Both the position numbers and the translations under genes were made by a program. Below the pieces are notes generated by a model. That model did no database searches. It was given only the letters and a program-made list of their open reading frames with translations, and was not told the DNA's origin. From assembly GCA_035772405.1 (NCBI GenBank), contig JAYKKM010000506.1:599001-663000 (forward strand): a stretch of 64,000 bases of DNA, given 5' to 3'. Positions 32,422-43,489 of the stretch are shown one piece after another. Position 1 is the stretch's first letter; the number at the start of each line of letters is the position of its first letter. Source of the DNA: Chrysogorgia sp. JL179-B06 (lineage: Eukaryota; Cnidaria; Anthozoa; Scleralcyonacea; Chrysogorgiidae).

Positions 32422-33034
32422 TTAAGGGAGTGTTTATATGGAGTAGGGTCCTCTTGGTATAGGGCTAGCCCTCTTTGCCGAGATCCCACCTCAAAGTCAA
32501 ACAATATGTAAAATTTGTTTTCGTTTATATGAGAGGAATTGAGGTCTCGCATACAAAGACTTTGTTTTTTTTTGAGTGTCTGAACCCAAACGCTGCCATT
32601 GGCTGCTTGCTTCATTATACAGAAAATACAATGTGTTCAGCAAGTGTGAAAGTGCACACATTTGCATAAACGTGAACAAAAACATAGAACAAAGATTTTG
32701 GCCACGTTTCCAGACCATATACCTACCTCTATTGGCAAGTCAAAGCTCCGTACACGCGACAAAGTTGGTCTTCGCCCGTATATTTTAAGACAATTTTACT
32801 TCACAAGTTCTGTTTGTTCATACGTAGCTTTTAAATTGAAAACTTGTGCGGGAAAATGGAATTCAGCGGGTAACGTGGAAAACACATGTTCTCAATTCGG
32901 GAAACAATTCAGCCCTCCTAGAAGGGCTAGCCCTCCACGAAGGGCTAGAATATTCCCATGTAAACGCGAGGTGAAATCCACCCATGATCCCATCCCCTGA
33001 GGGCTAGCCCTCCTTCATATAAACACCCCCTTAG
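32422..33034. mobile_element. MITE 1, unexpanded copy
   Basis: TTAAGGGAGTGTTTATATGG at the left is answered by the reverse complement tcatataaacacccccttag at the right (33015-33034). Sub-terminal AGGGCTAGCCCT palindromes occur near both ends. Interior ORFs are short and unshared. The superfamily is not assigned. Confidence 0.75.
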
Positions 33035-33035
33035 C

Positions 33036-33679
33036 GCCAAGACATTCCATACTGATGACGTTGCAACTAGCGAGATCCGGGTAGTAGCGCTGATTGGTTA
33101 ATTTGTTTCAAATTTCAGACTTTTGTCTTGATATATGGGTTATGAAATAACCAGGTAATCAGAAACGCTAGTGCCACGAAACTGCAGATGTATGTGTGTA
33201 TTGATTACAACCTCTATGCGCCGGCAATTGGCATAGACGAAGGCTGATCAAGTAGCAAGAAATGAGATATAACATGACCGTGAAATAAAGAGGGACACAT
33301 AGCTCACAATATACCCCCGAGGAAACATGACAGTTTTGTTGACAGTGCGCAAGAAAGAACGTGGCTCACGTTTCGATAAGTCTGCATGAAATTTGAGTGA
33401 AATTTGAAAGTCACGTCGCTACGTCACGGCAGTTTGAAGTCTCGACAGGAAGTGGCGCTCGATGTCAGACGAAATATTTATCGCAACTCGAACTCGCTTT
33501 TGGAAGAATAACTATCCGTCTTTCTTTGGTAGCAAAAACTAAAGTTTAGCTTTGACAGGAATGGTGTTGATCTTGGTCAAACTGTGATTTAATTAATCCG
33601 TATAATTTCAAGGTGACCAATTAGCGCTACTCTACCCGGATCGGTAGTTGCAACGTCATCAGTATGGAATATCTTGGCT
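33036..33679. mobile_element. MITE 2, copy B
   Basis: gccaagacattccatactga ... gcgctgattggtt at the left is matched by aaccaattagcgct ... gtatggaatatcttggc at the right, giving ~60-bp TIRs. The duplicate at 39225-39812 is about 60 bp shorter. It lies about 130 bp from the vWA 2b exon. Confidence 0.8.
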
Positions 33680-33811
33680 CGTTGCTCATACGTCTCTTCC
33701 GCGGGCGGAATGAGCGTGAAGAGATGGCTGTTTCCTCTCAGGCTAGATTTTGTTAGAAACAGCAATTGGAACGTCTATAGCAATTGAATATGAGAAAATT
33801 ATATGGCGTAC

Positions 33812-34094
33812 CTATGATTTCGCACATTTCTTTTGCAAGTTTATCCTCAATCGTTTTCAGTGCATCAAATGACACTGGATAGATATACGATGGATCACTG
33901 GCGATTTCAGTAAGCTGCTTTAGCAATTTTTTGTTTTTAGCACCTTTGCCAGCAGCAATCGCCATAACGGCAATTCCGTTAGCTTTCAGTTTAGCTCCCT
34001 CTTTTTTCGCTTTTGCTTGATCCCTTGCTTCACCATCTGAGATGAGGACCACCACGTTTGGAACGTTTACCCTATCTCCGTTCTTACCAAACAT
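33812..34094 (-). CDS. Gene Y exon: vWA domain 2, second half
   Basis: Acceptor ccatctttatattgaag, donor GTACGC. It encodes MFGKNGDRVNVPNVVVLISD (with the MIDAS Asp of ISDG), then KANGIAVMAIAAGKG, DPSYIYPVSFDALKTIEDKL and CEII. 283 nt, starts in phase 0 and ends one base into the Asp codon completed by an EGF exon. It is a close paralogue of 39899-40181, with the same length and boundaries. Confidence 0.85.
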
Positions 34095-34162
34095 CTTCAA
34101 TATAAAGATGGAAAACAGGATAATAATAAACGTAGCAGTGATGGTGATCGTAATAGTAATAG

Positions 34163-34242
34163 TGGCAATGGCAATAGGAGGAGGAGGAGGAGGAGGAGGA
34201 GGAGGAGGAGGAGGAGGAGGAGGAGGAGGAGGAGGAGGAGGA
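34163..34242. repeat. (GGA)n microsatellite
   Basis: About 22 gga units just inside the intron between vWA 2a and 2b, at the same place where the first module has the huge cag/tag repeats. Confidence 0.95.
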
Positions 34243-34369
34243 TGATTTTCACTCATTAAAAATGTCTTATATCTCAGTGATTGCTAAGTTTACAACGTTC
34301 ATTATCAAGAGGAGTTATTATGCGCACATTTTTAAGTAAATTTGTGGAACAAACTTGAAGATGTCACCA

Positions 34370-34505
34370 TCTCATTTACATATCAAACAAACTGAAATAT
34401 TTTAAAAACGAAGTAAAATACGGAAAAGTTGTAAAAGTTGTTACTCTATCATTTTACGAGTTATATACCGAGTTATATACCGAGTTATATACCGAGTTAT
34501 ATATA
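34370..34505. repeat. Half foldback arm and 14-bp tandem repeat
   Basis: tatcaaacaaactgaaatat ... tctatcattttacgagtt resembles one arm of the MITE at 30300-30800 and equals 45245-45345. It is followed by four copies of cgagttatatac ending at the vWA 2a donor. Confidence 0.75.
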
Positions 34506-34520
34506 GTTATTATACCGAAC

Positions 34521-34813
34521 CTTGTTGTTTGCCACACGCAAAGCTTTTCCAGTGTATGTCCCTCCTCTTTCATATTTAATGCCTAAAATTCTTCTTATCA
34601 TAGGTTCAGGGTTATGATAAGAATTTAGACGAACTAGCACTTTTGGATTCGTGGAATATTTGAGAACACCGATGTTCGCAGCCAATGATGTAACGTTGAA
34701 ATAATTGACCATGCCCGCAACAAACTGTTTAATTTTAACAAAGTTGCGAGCCTTAATGCTTCCAGATTGGTCTACCACAAAAATAACATCAACGAACTTT
34801 TGGCATACTTGAG
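34521..34813 (-). CDS. Gene Y exon: vWA domain 2, first half
   Basis: Acceptor ttttattccttttag. It encodes QVCQKFVDVIFVVDQSGSIK (MIDAS DxSxS), VKIKQFVAGMVNYFNV, ANIGVLKYSTNPKVLVRL and GGTYTGKALRVANNK (with the MIDAS Thr loop). 293 nt, same boundaries as 45466-45758. The donor AAG|GTTCGG is weak but is at the homologous place and keeps phase 0. If joined to the frameshifted EGF 1 exon it would be read in the wrong frame and meet a stop early. Confidence 0.8.
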
Positions 34814-35660
34814 CTAAAAGGAATAAAAGTTTTGTTTCAACGCTACTTGCGCTGTTTCTCTGTTTTTTTTTCGTTGTTATTTTTACTATAAAAGGTGTTA
34901 ATGGAAGGTGGGCTTATATCCGGTGGGGCTTATAACCGGAAGGTATTTTCTGTTAACCAAACAGATAGGGGGGGGGGGGACTTATAAGCGGGATCTACAG
35001 TATGCCCTAACGCCGCCACGCAGGCTACGGGTTGCTATAGTTAATGCAATTTATGGGTATTATTAAAGTATACCCCTAACCCCATTTTTTTGGTTTAGAA
35101 TAAAACCACTCCTAAAATTAGGAAGGATGTCCTTTTAAATTTTGGCGATAGCTGTTTTTGTTCTTAAGTTGTTCCAGTTTTCATGACTACCGCTTTCAGC
35201 GGTAGTCAGTGAGTTCTTGAGTGCTTGTCTTGCACCTCATGTACGTCATGCTCAGCCAGCTATCGTGACATGTCGACAAGATTGCTAGGTATTCGAGAAG
35301 TGATCGCGTTAGATCGTGCGTTATTGTTTATAAGGCTTCCTTAAGACTGACTTAAACACAGACACTATACAATCGTTTTAGAAATACTGAAGTGTTTTGG
35401 AGATCATAAAACAAGCTAATTTGAGTGTCAAATACGCTAATCAATCGACCGTGGTTTCGTTCAAATGCTAAAATTTATATTTCTTTCACTGCAGTCACCG
35501 TCCTAGGTCGCCGTCGTAGATCTTCAGGTCACTAATTTCCCGTAATGACCGCGCTCTCGGTTAATAAGCCGTTATTAAACGAGACTATAAAAGAGAAAGT
35601 ACATCGAATCTGCCGTCCTTCTTTCAAAATGGGTGGTCCAAGTTTATAATTTTCTTTTGT
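34814..35660. other. Intron sequence, little recognised
   Basis: Holds a G-run (about 34970), a short hairpin actaccgctttcagcggtagt (35187-35207) and a fragment of the 29.9-kb foldback (35535). No gene seen. Confidence 0.5.
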
Positions 35661-35667
35661 TTAGATG

Positions 35668-36198
35668 ATCCCAGTGTGTTGAGACCACTGATCTCTAAAT
35701 AAAGACTGGATCGAGCAACTATTGTTCAGAAAATGAAGCCGGAAGTCCACCATTACTAAGGGACCAACTGAGAATCCTATGAGGTTTTTTGATGGTTTAT
35801 GTGCTCTTACCATCGACAAAATAAAATAATATTACTATAAAGAGGACCAGAAAACATTTTTGAAATTACTGGGTAAAACGATTCACCTAAGATTTACTGC
35901 GACTTTGGTCCCTTAGCAATGGCCGCCGCCATTGGCTCTAATTATCCAGTGAGAGAAGCCTGATATGGACGTCAAATTAGGTTGAAGATTTTATGCATTT
36001 AATGTTAACAAAGAAACTATATTGGCCAGACACTAAACCTATTTTGCTAGCGTCACAGTTTGATTTGCTTGCAAACTCGGAGTTTCTAATGATCTCTCGT
36101 TAATTTACATTATGCAAATATGCAGGCTTCAAAATCAGCTCATCAGATACAATAGAAAGCTCAATCCAGTCTTTATTTAGAGATCAGTGGTTGAGACA
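35668..36198. mobile_element. MITE with ~31-bp TIRs
   Basis: gagaccactgatctctaaat ... aagactggat at the left is matched by atccagtctttatttagaga ... tcagtggttgagac at the right. About 530 bp, no ORF. Inner inverted words (ctaagggacc / ggtcccttag) are also shared. Confidence 0.8.
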
Positions 36199-36404
36199 GG
36201 CCGAAGTTCGCCTTCCCATTTTCCGCCCCGCCCCCAATTCCGCCCGCTCCCCCAAACGTAACGCCTGCCACCTCGCCAAAGAAAAATAACTACTTTCTCT
36301 GATGCTAACGTTCGGAAAACAGCGACGATCACCGAACGGGGACCGATCAGGTCACGATATTCAAACGTCCAGCGGTGAACGCATTTCGAACGCATTTCTG
36401 AAAG

Positions 36405-36640
36405 CCCAATAAACCGGCTTTTACCAATGCTTTTAAATTTCTTAAATAAGACACATTATGTTAATATAAATTAGCATTAAAGTTAGGTTGAAAAACGTTC
36501 ATTTTCTTAGAGAAGCCCATCTTGCACGCGCCCCCGTATAGCGTCATGAAAATTTAAAATGACACCAGTCGCAGAGTTTTTTATGAAATCAAATCAAACT
36601 TGGCGTGTGAGTGGATCTCGTGTGCCTGGCGCTTGTCGCT
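36405..36640 (-). repeat. Dispersed repeat, inverted copy of 4150-4395
   Basis: Almost identical to the sequence upstream of gene X exon 1, in opposite orientation, from gccggcttttaccaatgc to gtgcctggcgcttgtcg. Confidence 0.8.
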
Positions 36641-36659
36641 TGATATTGATATTTGATTT

Positions 36660-36895
36660 GCGAAAACAGGTTTGCGAAACGAAACAACAAGTTGTCTAAC
36701 AAGGTGGATAATAATAACCAACCCCAAAACAACAAAGATCCTAACCCGCCACCTAACGAGTTTTCTATTTAGGTTTAGAAAACTCGTTAGGCGGGGGGTT
36801 AGGGTTAGGATCTTTGTTGCTTTGGGGTCGGTTATTATTATCCACCTCGTTAGGCAAATGGTTGTTTCGTTTAGCAAACCTGTAAGTAATACCAT
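36660..36895. repeat. Large foldback 1
   Basis: Arms 36668-36778 and 36779-36893: ggataataataaccaacccc...ttttctatttaggtttagaaaactcgttagg and its near-complete reverse complement, with almost no loop. The small ORFs on both strands are hairpin shadows. Confidence 0.85.
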
Positions 36896-36904
36896 GTAAA
36901 GTAA

Positions 36905-37062
36905 GTAATACCATGACTTGAGGGAAATTAGCGATTAAATTGCCCGCCGCCGAGGGAAGATTTGTGAAAGTCCGAGGGCGAAGCCCGAGGACTTTTACAA
37001 ATCTTCCCGAGGCGAAGGGCAATTTAATCGCTAATTTCCCGACAAGTCATGGTATCAGTTTG
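36905..37062. repeat. Large foldback 2
   Basis: ataccatgacttgagggaaa ... gaagatttgtgaaagtccga pairs with tcggg/ggacttttacaaatcttc ... tttcccgacaagtcatggtat. Arms of about 70 bp, short loop. Confidence 0.87.
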
Positions 37063-37224
37063 TAATATTATAATCGCCGAGGAAAACTCAGGGAAGTATG
37101 CTGAGATAAGTTTAGGTGTTTGATTTTGTATGGTTCAGTGAAGTTGTTTACGAGTTTATTATGCTTTGTGTTTGTGAGATATGCAAGTTCTACGACTATC
37201 TATAATATTATATCTATAATAGAT

Positions 37225-37348
37225 ATGCAAGCGGGAAATTTAGTAAAAGAGAAAGGATTTCTTTGTCTACTAATTTTCCACTGCATGGTTGATGAGGGAA
37301 AATTAGTAGACAAAGAAATCTTTTGTTTTCTACTAAATTTCCCGGGGA
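37225..37348. repeat. Large foldback 3
   Basis: gggaaatttagtaaaagaga...aggatttctttgtctactaa pairs with ttagtagacaaagaaatc...tctactaaatttccc. This is the third adjacent hairpin within 700 bp. Confidence 0.85.
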
Positions 37349-37842
37349 AATTTAGAAGACAAAGGCGTATGCATGGGTAATGAGGAAAATACGAGGTTTA
37401 CATTCCCGGAGAGAACAAAAGAATCCGAGGCGATCATGGTATGATAATACTAATATACTAACTGTAAACTTTAATACCTCACATTACCTCGTAACCTCAC
37501 AAGCGAGCCTGCGATCGATACATTTTTTACTGGATTGCGGTTGGATGTCGAAGGAGAACTTGAATGTCGAATATGAAAAGTTGTGTTGCAAACGGAGTTG
37601 TATATAAAATTGACAAAGTTGTAAGTCAAATAGGAAATGTATAGTCATGTGAGATTTGAAAAGTTGTGTATCAAATGCAAAAAATTGTATGTCAAATGAA
37701 AAGTTGTGTATAAAATGGGAAGTTCGATTTTTGGCGGAAATGTTACGCCATAGGAACCTTCTTAAACCCAAATCTTACAAGTCGGTGCACTATCAATTGT
37801 ATAATTGTAATTGTAACACTCAATACAAATTCGTAAACTTAC

Positions 37843-37957
37843 CAATTTTGATTTCGCAGTTTATTCCTTTCATAACCGGCCGGACATTTACAAGTATACA
37901 GATATCCTTTGGCCACACACTGTCCGCCATTTTGACACGGTGCTTTACCACAAGGAT
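37843..37957 (-). pseudogene. Gene Y exon: EGF-like domain 1 with 1-nt frameshift
   Basis: Acceptor ctttctcttacttcag, donor GTAAGT. It encodes DPCGKAPCQNGGQCVAKG, then YTCKCPAGYE, and then loses the frame: ggttatgaaaggaataaac here against gattatgaaggaataaac in EGF 2. At 115 nt it is one longer than its three counterparts. The shift removes the sixth cysteine and leads to a stop just inside the next vWA exon. Because the exon is normally 1-1 phase, skipping it would restore the protein. A sequencing or assembly error in the A-run is an alternative. Confidence 0.78.
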
Positions 37958-38085
37958 CTGAAGTAAGAGAAAGTAAGAATCAAGAGGTTTGCCGGTTGCA
38001 CTGTTGGTCATATCTATAAGTACATTCTTACGAAGTATTCTTTAGTTTGTATATAGGTTTTCAGATTTTTAAGTTAGATTTTGTG

Positions 38086-39192
38086 AAGGGGGTGTTTATA
38101 TGGAGGAGGGCTAGCCCTCTTGGTAGGGCTGGCCCTCTTGGTCGGGCTGGCCCTCTTGGTAGGGCTGGCCCTCTTGGTAGGGCTAGACCTCTTGCTAGGG
38201 CTAGACCTCTTGGTAGGGCTAGACCTCTTGGTAGGGCTAGACCTCTTGGTAGGGCTAGACCTCTTGGTAGGGCTAGACCTCTTGGTAGGGCTAGACCTCT
38301 TGGTAGGGCTGGCCCTCTTGGTAGGGCTAGCCCTCTTGGTAGGGCTGGCCCTCTTGGTAGGGCTGGCCCTCTTGGTAGGGCTAGTCTTCTTGGTAGGGCT
38401 GGCCCTCTTGGTAGGGCAGGGCTAGCCCTCTTGGTAGGGCTAGCCCTCTTGGTAGGGCTAGACCTCTTGGTAGGGCTAGACCTCTTGGTAGGGCTGGCCC
38501 TCTTGGTAGGGCTGGCCCTCTTGGTAGGGCTAGCCCTCTTGGTAGGGCTGGCCCTCTTGGTAAGGCTGGCCCTCTTGGTAGGGCTGGCCCTCTTGGTAGG
38601 GCTGGCCCTCTTGGTAGGGCTGGCCCTCTTGGTAGGGCTGGCCCTCTTGGTAGGGCAGGGCTAGCCCTCTTGGTAGGGCTAGCCCTCTTGGTAGGGCTGG
38701 CCCTCTTGGTAGGGCTAGACCTCTTGGTAGGGCTGGCCCTCTTGGTAGGGCAGGGCTAGCCCTCTTGGTAGGGCTAGCCCTCTTGGTAGGGCTGGCCCTC
38801 TTGGTAGGGCTGGACCTCTTGGTAGGGCTGGCCCTCTTGGTAGGCCCTCTTGGTGGCTTTGGTAGGGCTGGCCCTCTTGGTAAGGCTGGCCCTCTTGGTA
38901 GGGCTGGCCCTCTTGGTAGGGCTGGCCCTCTTGGTAGGGCTGGCCCTCTTGGTAGGGCTGGCCCTCTTGGTAGGGCTGGCCCTCTTGGTAGGGCTGGCCC
39001 TCTTGGTAGGGCTGGCCCTCTTGGTAGGGCTGGCCCTCTTGGTAGGGCTGGCCCTCTTGGTAGGGCTGGCCCTCTTGGTAGGGCTGGCCCTCTTGGTAGG
39101 GCTGGCCCTCTTGGTAAGGCTAGAATATTCCCATGTATACGCGAGGTGAAAATCCATCCTTTTTACTAGGGCCAACCCTAACACCCCCTTAG
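38086..39192. mobile_element. MITE 1, copy with internal minisatellite
   Basis: The left end gaagggggtgtttatatgga and right end acacccccttag match the TIRs of 32422-33034. Both flanks keep copy B sequence (tagaatattcccatgta). The inside is replaced by an expanded 18-bp repeat. Confidence 0.75.
38108..39119. repeat. 18-bp minisatellite GGGCTGGCCCTCTTGGTA, ~56 copies
   Basis: Units alternate between gggctggccctcttggta, gggctagccctcttggta and gggctagacctcttggta. The seed appears to be the AGGGCTAGCCCT palindrome present once or twice in copy B (32465, 32930). Since 18 is a multiple of three, both strands give long Gly/Arg/Pro/Leu frames that are not genes. Confidence 0.97.
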
Positions 39193-39224
39193 CCTGTGAA
39201 AACAGCCGCCTCTTAACGCTCGCT

Positions 39225-39812
39225 GCCAAGACATTCCATACTGATGACGTTGCAACTAGCGAGATCCAGGTAGTATAGCGCTGATTGGTTACTTTGTTTC
39301 AAATTTCAGACTTTTGCGCGACGATGCGGTAATCAGAAACGCTAGTGGCACGAAACTGCAGATGTATACCTATGCGATGGGAGCTGTTATCCAGTATCGT
39401 CACGATGTTGGGTAAGTACAATATCGACACATGTTTTTAAGTAGCAGGTGAACTACCGAGATATTAGGAACGAGATACTGACGTTTCGAGCGGAGCCTTC
39501 ACCGTTGAGTGAAATTTGAAAGTTGCGTTACGACAGTTTGAAGTCTCGACAGGAAGTGGCGCTCGATGTCAGGCGAAATGGTTCGATTTCGATAGGGAAA
39601 TGATGCAGTTTATCGCAACTCGAACTCGCTTTTGGAAGAATAACTATCCGTCTTTCTTTGATAGCAAAAACTAAACTTTAGCTTTGACAGGAATGGTGTT
39701 GGAGTTGATCTTGGTCAAACTGTGATTTAATTAATCCGTATAATTTTAAGGTAACCAGTTAGCGTTCCCGGATCTCGGTTAGTTGCAACGTCATCAGTAT
39801 GGAATTTCTTAG
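39225..39812. mobile_element. MITE 2, copy A
   Basis: Same ends as 33036-33679 (gccaagacattccatactga ... catcagtatggaatttcttagc). It carries an extra gtttcgagcggagccttcacc motif, a common Penelope-like hairpin remnant, near 39482. Confidence 0.78.
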
Positions 39813-39898
39813 CTCGTTGCTCAGACGTCTCTTGCTAGAAACAGCAATTGGAATTCCTATAGCAATTGAATATAATGAGAGAAAATCATATGGCGTAC

Positions 39899-40181
39899 CT
39901 ATGATTTCGCACACTTCTTTTGCAAGTTTACCCTCAATGGTTTTCAGTGCATCAAATGGCACTTGATAGATATACGATTTATTACTAGCGATTTCTCCAA
40001 GTTGCTTTATCAATTGTTTGTTTCCCAAACCTTTGCCTACAGCAATCGTAATAACGGCAATTCCTTTAGCTTTCAGATAATCCGCTTGTAATTTCGTAGT
40101 TATGTGATCCTGAGATTCACCATCTGAGATGAGGACCACCACGTCTGGAACATTTGCCCTATCTCCTTTCTTACCGAAGAT
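39899..40181 (-). CDS. Gene Y exon: vWA domain 1, second half
   Basis: Acceptor gcatgtttatattgaag, donor GTACGC. It encodes IFGKKGDRANVPDVVVLISD (MIDAS Asp ~residue 142), KAKGIAVITIAVGKGLG, KSYIYQVPFDALKTIEGKL and EVCEII. 283 nt; phase 0 in, phase 1 out (G completes Asp with the EGF exon). Fits the second half of a ~190-residue vWA domain. Confidence 0.87.
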
Positions 40182-40214
40182 CTTCAATATAAACATGCAA
40201 AAAAAGGGATAATA

Positions 40215-40433
40215 ATAAAAGTAGTAGTACTAGTACTAGTAATAGTAATAATTAATGATGATAGTAATGATGAAAGTAATGATGATAGTAATGATGATAG
40301 TAATGATGATAGTAATGATAATAGTAATGATAATAGTAATGATGGTAGTAGTGGCGGCAGCAGCAGCAGCAGCAGCGGAAGCGGAAGCGGAAGCGGAAGC
40401 AGCAGCAGCAGCAGCAGAAGGAGAAGGAGCAGT

Positions 40434-40468
<35 letters not shown>

Positions 40469-41012
40469 CAGTAGCAGTAGCAGTAGCAGCAGCAGCAGCA
40501 GCAGTAGCAGTAGCAGCAGCAGCAGCAGCGGAAGTAGCAGTAGCAGCAGCGGCAGCAGCAGCGGCAGCAGCGGAAGTAGCAGTTGCAGCAGTTGCAGTAG
40601 CAGCAATAGCAGCAGTAGCAGTAGCAGCAATAGCAGCAGTAGCAGCAATAGCAGCAGTAATAATAGTAGTAGTAGTTGTTGTAGTAGTAGTTGTTGTTGT
40701 AGTAGTAGTTGTTGTAGTTGTAGTTGTAGTTGTTGTAGTAGTTGTTGTAGTAGTTGTTGTAGTAGTAGTTGTTGTAGTAGTTGTAGAAGTAGTAGTTGTA
40801 GAAGTAGTAGTTGTAGAAGTAGTAGTTGTAGTTGTAGTAGTTGTAGTTGTAGTAGTTGTTGTAGTTGTAGTAGTTTTTGTTGTAGTTGTTGTTGTAGTTG
40901 TTATTGTAGTAGTTGTAGTTGTAGTTGTAGTTGTAGTTGTTGTTGTAGTTGTTGTAGTGGTAGTTGTAGTGGTAGTTGTAGTGGTAGTTGTAGTGGTATA
41001 GTTGTAGTTGTA
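40215..41012. repeat. Compound trinucleotide repeat (ATGATAGTA)n-(CAG/TAG)n-(TTGTAG)n
   Basis: About 800 bp. Long Ala/Val/Thr frames on both strands are artefacts. The (TTGTAG)n end abuts the 3' end of LINE e, whose minus-strand tail is (TATTG)n then (ACTACA)n, so the repeat is in tail position. Confidence 0.95.
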
Positions 41013-41013
41013 G

Positions 41014-43410
41014 TTACAATACAATACAATACAATACTTTATTGAACTCTCCCCAAAAGGGCTTTTCAGAGACAATTACAAATACTAAGCTTATGAGTAT
41101 ATATTACATAATAAGTTACTATGAATTATAAATAATTAAATTTAAGATAAGATTCTATAATATTCAAAATGAAAGTCAAAAATCAAGAACAAGATTCTAA
41201 GAGATGTCTACGAAGTTTACTTTTAAAAATATGTATTGACGCACTGGATTTAATGTTCACTGGAAGAGCGTTCCAGAGAGAAACAGCTCGATAATAAAAC
41301 GTTCTTTGGCCAGTGGCGCTTTTATAAAAGGGGATATTTAAAGATTGCGAATTTCGGGTACAACGTCCACTTATACTGCCTCTCTTCACAAATTGCTTGG
41401 ATAAATAATCAGGTGCAGTTCCATTCATAGCTACATTTAAAAGTTAATATAGCATCACGATAAAAAAGGTGGAGTTGAACGGGAATCCAGCGCAGTTCAT
41501 TCAACAATGGGGTAATATGGTCGAATTTCCTAGAGTTGGTGATTATTCGGGCGGCTAAATTCTGTACTGACTGAAGTTTACAAATATTACTTGCAGTGGT
41601 GTAAGCCCATACAGATGAACAATAATACATTTTGCTGAATACCAAACTTTGAATGACTGTAATAAGTAAGTCTCTATTCAAGACATGTTTCACTCGGTTA
41701 ATCTGCGCTAAACTTGACATGCATGAAGAAACAGTTTTGACAACATGAGGATCAAAAGAAAGGTTCGGGTCAAAAATTACTCCGAGATCTTTGGCTGATT
41801 GTGCAGGTATTAGTTCCTTACCAAGTAAAGACAGACGGAAGTTAGGGATTTTCGTGATCATTTGGCGGCTGCCAAAAAGCATTAATTTTGTCTTAGGTGC
41901 ATTAAGGAGACAGTTGTCGAAGCACCAATCACGAATCCTGCATAAATCATCATTCATCTTAGTTACTGCACAAGAGCACATTGTTGAACAGGAAAAGTTA
42001 TATAAAGTTTATTATCGTCAACATAAATCTTGGGTGAGCAACTTTGAGGAATTGCTGGTAAGTCATTAACATAAATACTAAAAAGAATGGGTCCTAGGAT
42101 ACTTCATTGTGGAACTCCGCTATATTGTACTGCTAGTTTATCAGAAAGAGTAGAGTTAATACGAACTGCTTGGTATCTATTCGATAGATAACTTAAAAAC
42201 CAATTTAGGGCCGGCAGGCGACATTCCGGCATCTTGCAGTTTTAGCATAAGGATTTTATGGTCTAGACTATCGAATGCCTTACTCATGTCCAATAGGACC
42301 ACAGCTGTTACTTTCTTTTTGTCGATCGCATTTAAGATATCATCAGTAGTTTCAATCAAGGATGTTTCTGTCGAATGATATCTTTTATTGCCGCTTTACT
42401 CTGTGGATAAACGTTGTTCCGAATCTAGGTATAGTGTCATTTGGTTTAGCGCCGTCTTCTCACATACTTTGGACAACATCGGTAGAAGCGAGATGGGTCT
42501 GTTGTTGTTTGCCTGCTCGTGGTCTCCTTCCTTCACGATAGGTATAATTTCTGCCATTTTCCAAGTACTTGGGAATAAGCCGGTATAGCCAGTGAGCCAG
42601 TGAGGCATTAATAATTGATGTAATTGTCGGTAGGATTGCAGGAAGACTGTCCTTAATAACTCGCATTGAAATCTTGTCAATCCCAGGAGACTTATTTGTA
42701 GGCATAGAAGAGACGATGTCGTGAATCTGTTTACATTCCACCGGCTTAAAGACGAGTTGTTCAGATTCAGCATATGTTCTAGGTTTAAAATCGGATTTTC
42801 GTAAGATCGTATTTACATTCATCCGCAAGTGACTTGATTTTGTCAATAGTAGTAGTTTGACCAATGGAAGAAAAGAAGGCATTAAATTCGTTTGCTACTA
42901 TAGAATAGCGTCTTTAGTAAACAATCTTCGGCTCGCTGACTTCTTGGGAATACATGATCGAATTGTCTTCCAAAGGCAACGTGTGTTGCCTGGATTATTT
43001 TTAATCTGTTCAGCAACAAACTCGCGCTCTGCTAATCTTAATTCTCTTTTCACTTCCCGTTTAAAATTTTTATAACCAGCCCAAGCTAGGGGGTCATTAG
43101 TTTTCCTCGCTAATTTACGCCATTTGTCTCGTGTTTTCATAAGGCCACGTATTTCGTCAGTCACATGCAATCGATTAGGACGATTTCGAATCTTAATCTT
43201 TCTAATGGGTGCATGATGATCAAGTACTTCGTTAAACAGCAAATTAAATGAGTGAAGACTGTCCTCTACATTGTCAAAACAGTCAATGACAGACCAAGGG
43301 ACCTGAGACATGTCTTTAAGAAAAGCCTCATGATTGTAATGTTTGAAACTCCTGGCAGACACGTAGACTGGTTTAGGACGTTCCTTTTTCAGTTTTAGAG
43401 TGGCGCATAT
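41014..43410 (-). pseudogene. LINE e: CR1-like element, broken
   Basis: Reading 5' to 3' on minus: linker after the endonuclease (RSFKHYNHEAFLKDM, 43362-42898), RT start (KSPGIDKISMRVIKDSLP), NNRPISLLPMLSKVCEK, VVLLDMSKAFDSLDHKIL, RT end and thumb (41981-41409: NCLLNAPKTKLMLFGSRQ, KDLGVIFDPNLSFDPHV) and the end (YYRAVSLWNALPVNIKSS, 41428-41183). These lie in at least five frames with gaps, and the YADD box lies in a damaged part. AATAAA at 41038-41043 precedes the (TATTG)n tail. It lies in the intron between vWA 1a and 1b, same strand as gene Y. Confidence 0.82.
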
Positions 43411-43489
43411 TAAATCATAACTAATGATTAATTAATGATTAACAAGTTCTTAACTAATGATTAACAAGTTCTTTGTAGTAGTAGTATAG

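Larger units (their letters stand above)
31952..34260. repeat. Segmental duplication copy B (EGF 2 - MITEs - vWA 2b)
   Basis: The order EGF exon, MITE 1, MITE 2, vWA b exon is repeated at 37743-40220 with high identity in exons and introns (for example aagtcggtgcactatcaattg downstream of both EGF exons, and the MITE 2 flank up to the vWA b exon). Copy B holds the shorter form of MITE 1. Confidence 0.85.
37743..40220. repeat. Segmental duplication copy A (EGF 1 - MITEs - vWA 1b)
   Basis: Same order as copy B (31952-34260). It differs by the minisatellite expansion inside MITE 1 and a one-base insertion in the EGF exon. Confidence 0.85.

Noticed and set aside
38047..39229. Gly-Arg-Ala-Pro-Leu and Thr-Lys-Arg-Ala-Ser-Pro repeat proteins
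   Set aside because: An 18-bp minisatellite gives open frames on both strands by arithmetic; it lies inside a MITE in an intron.
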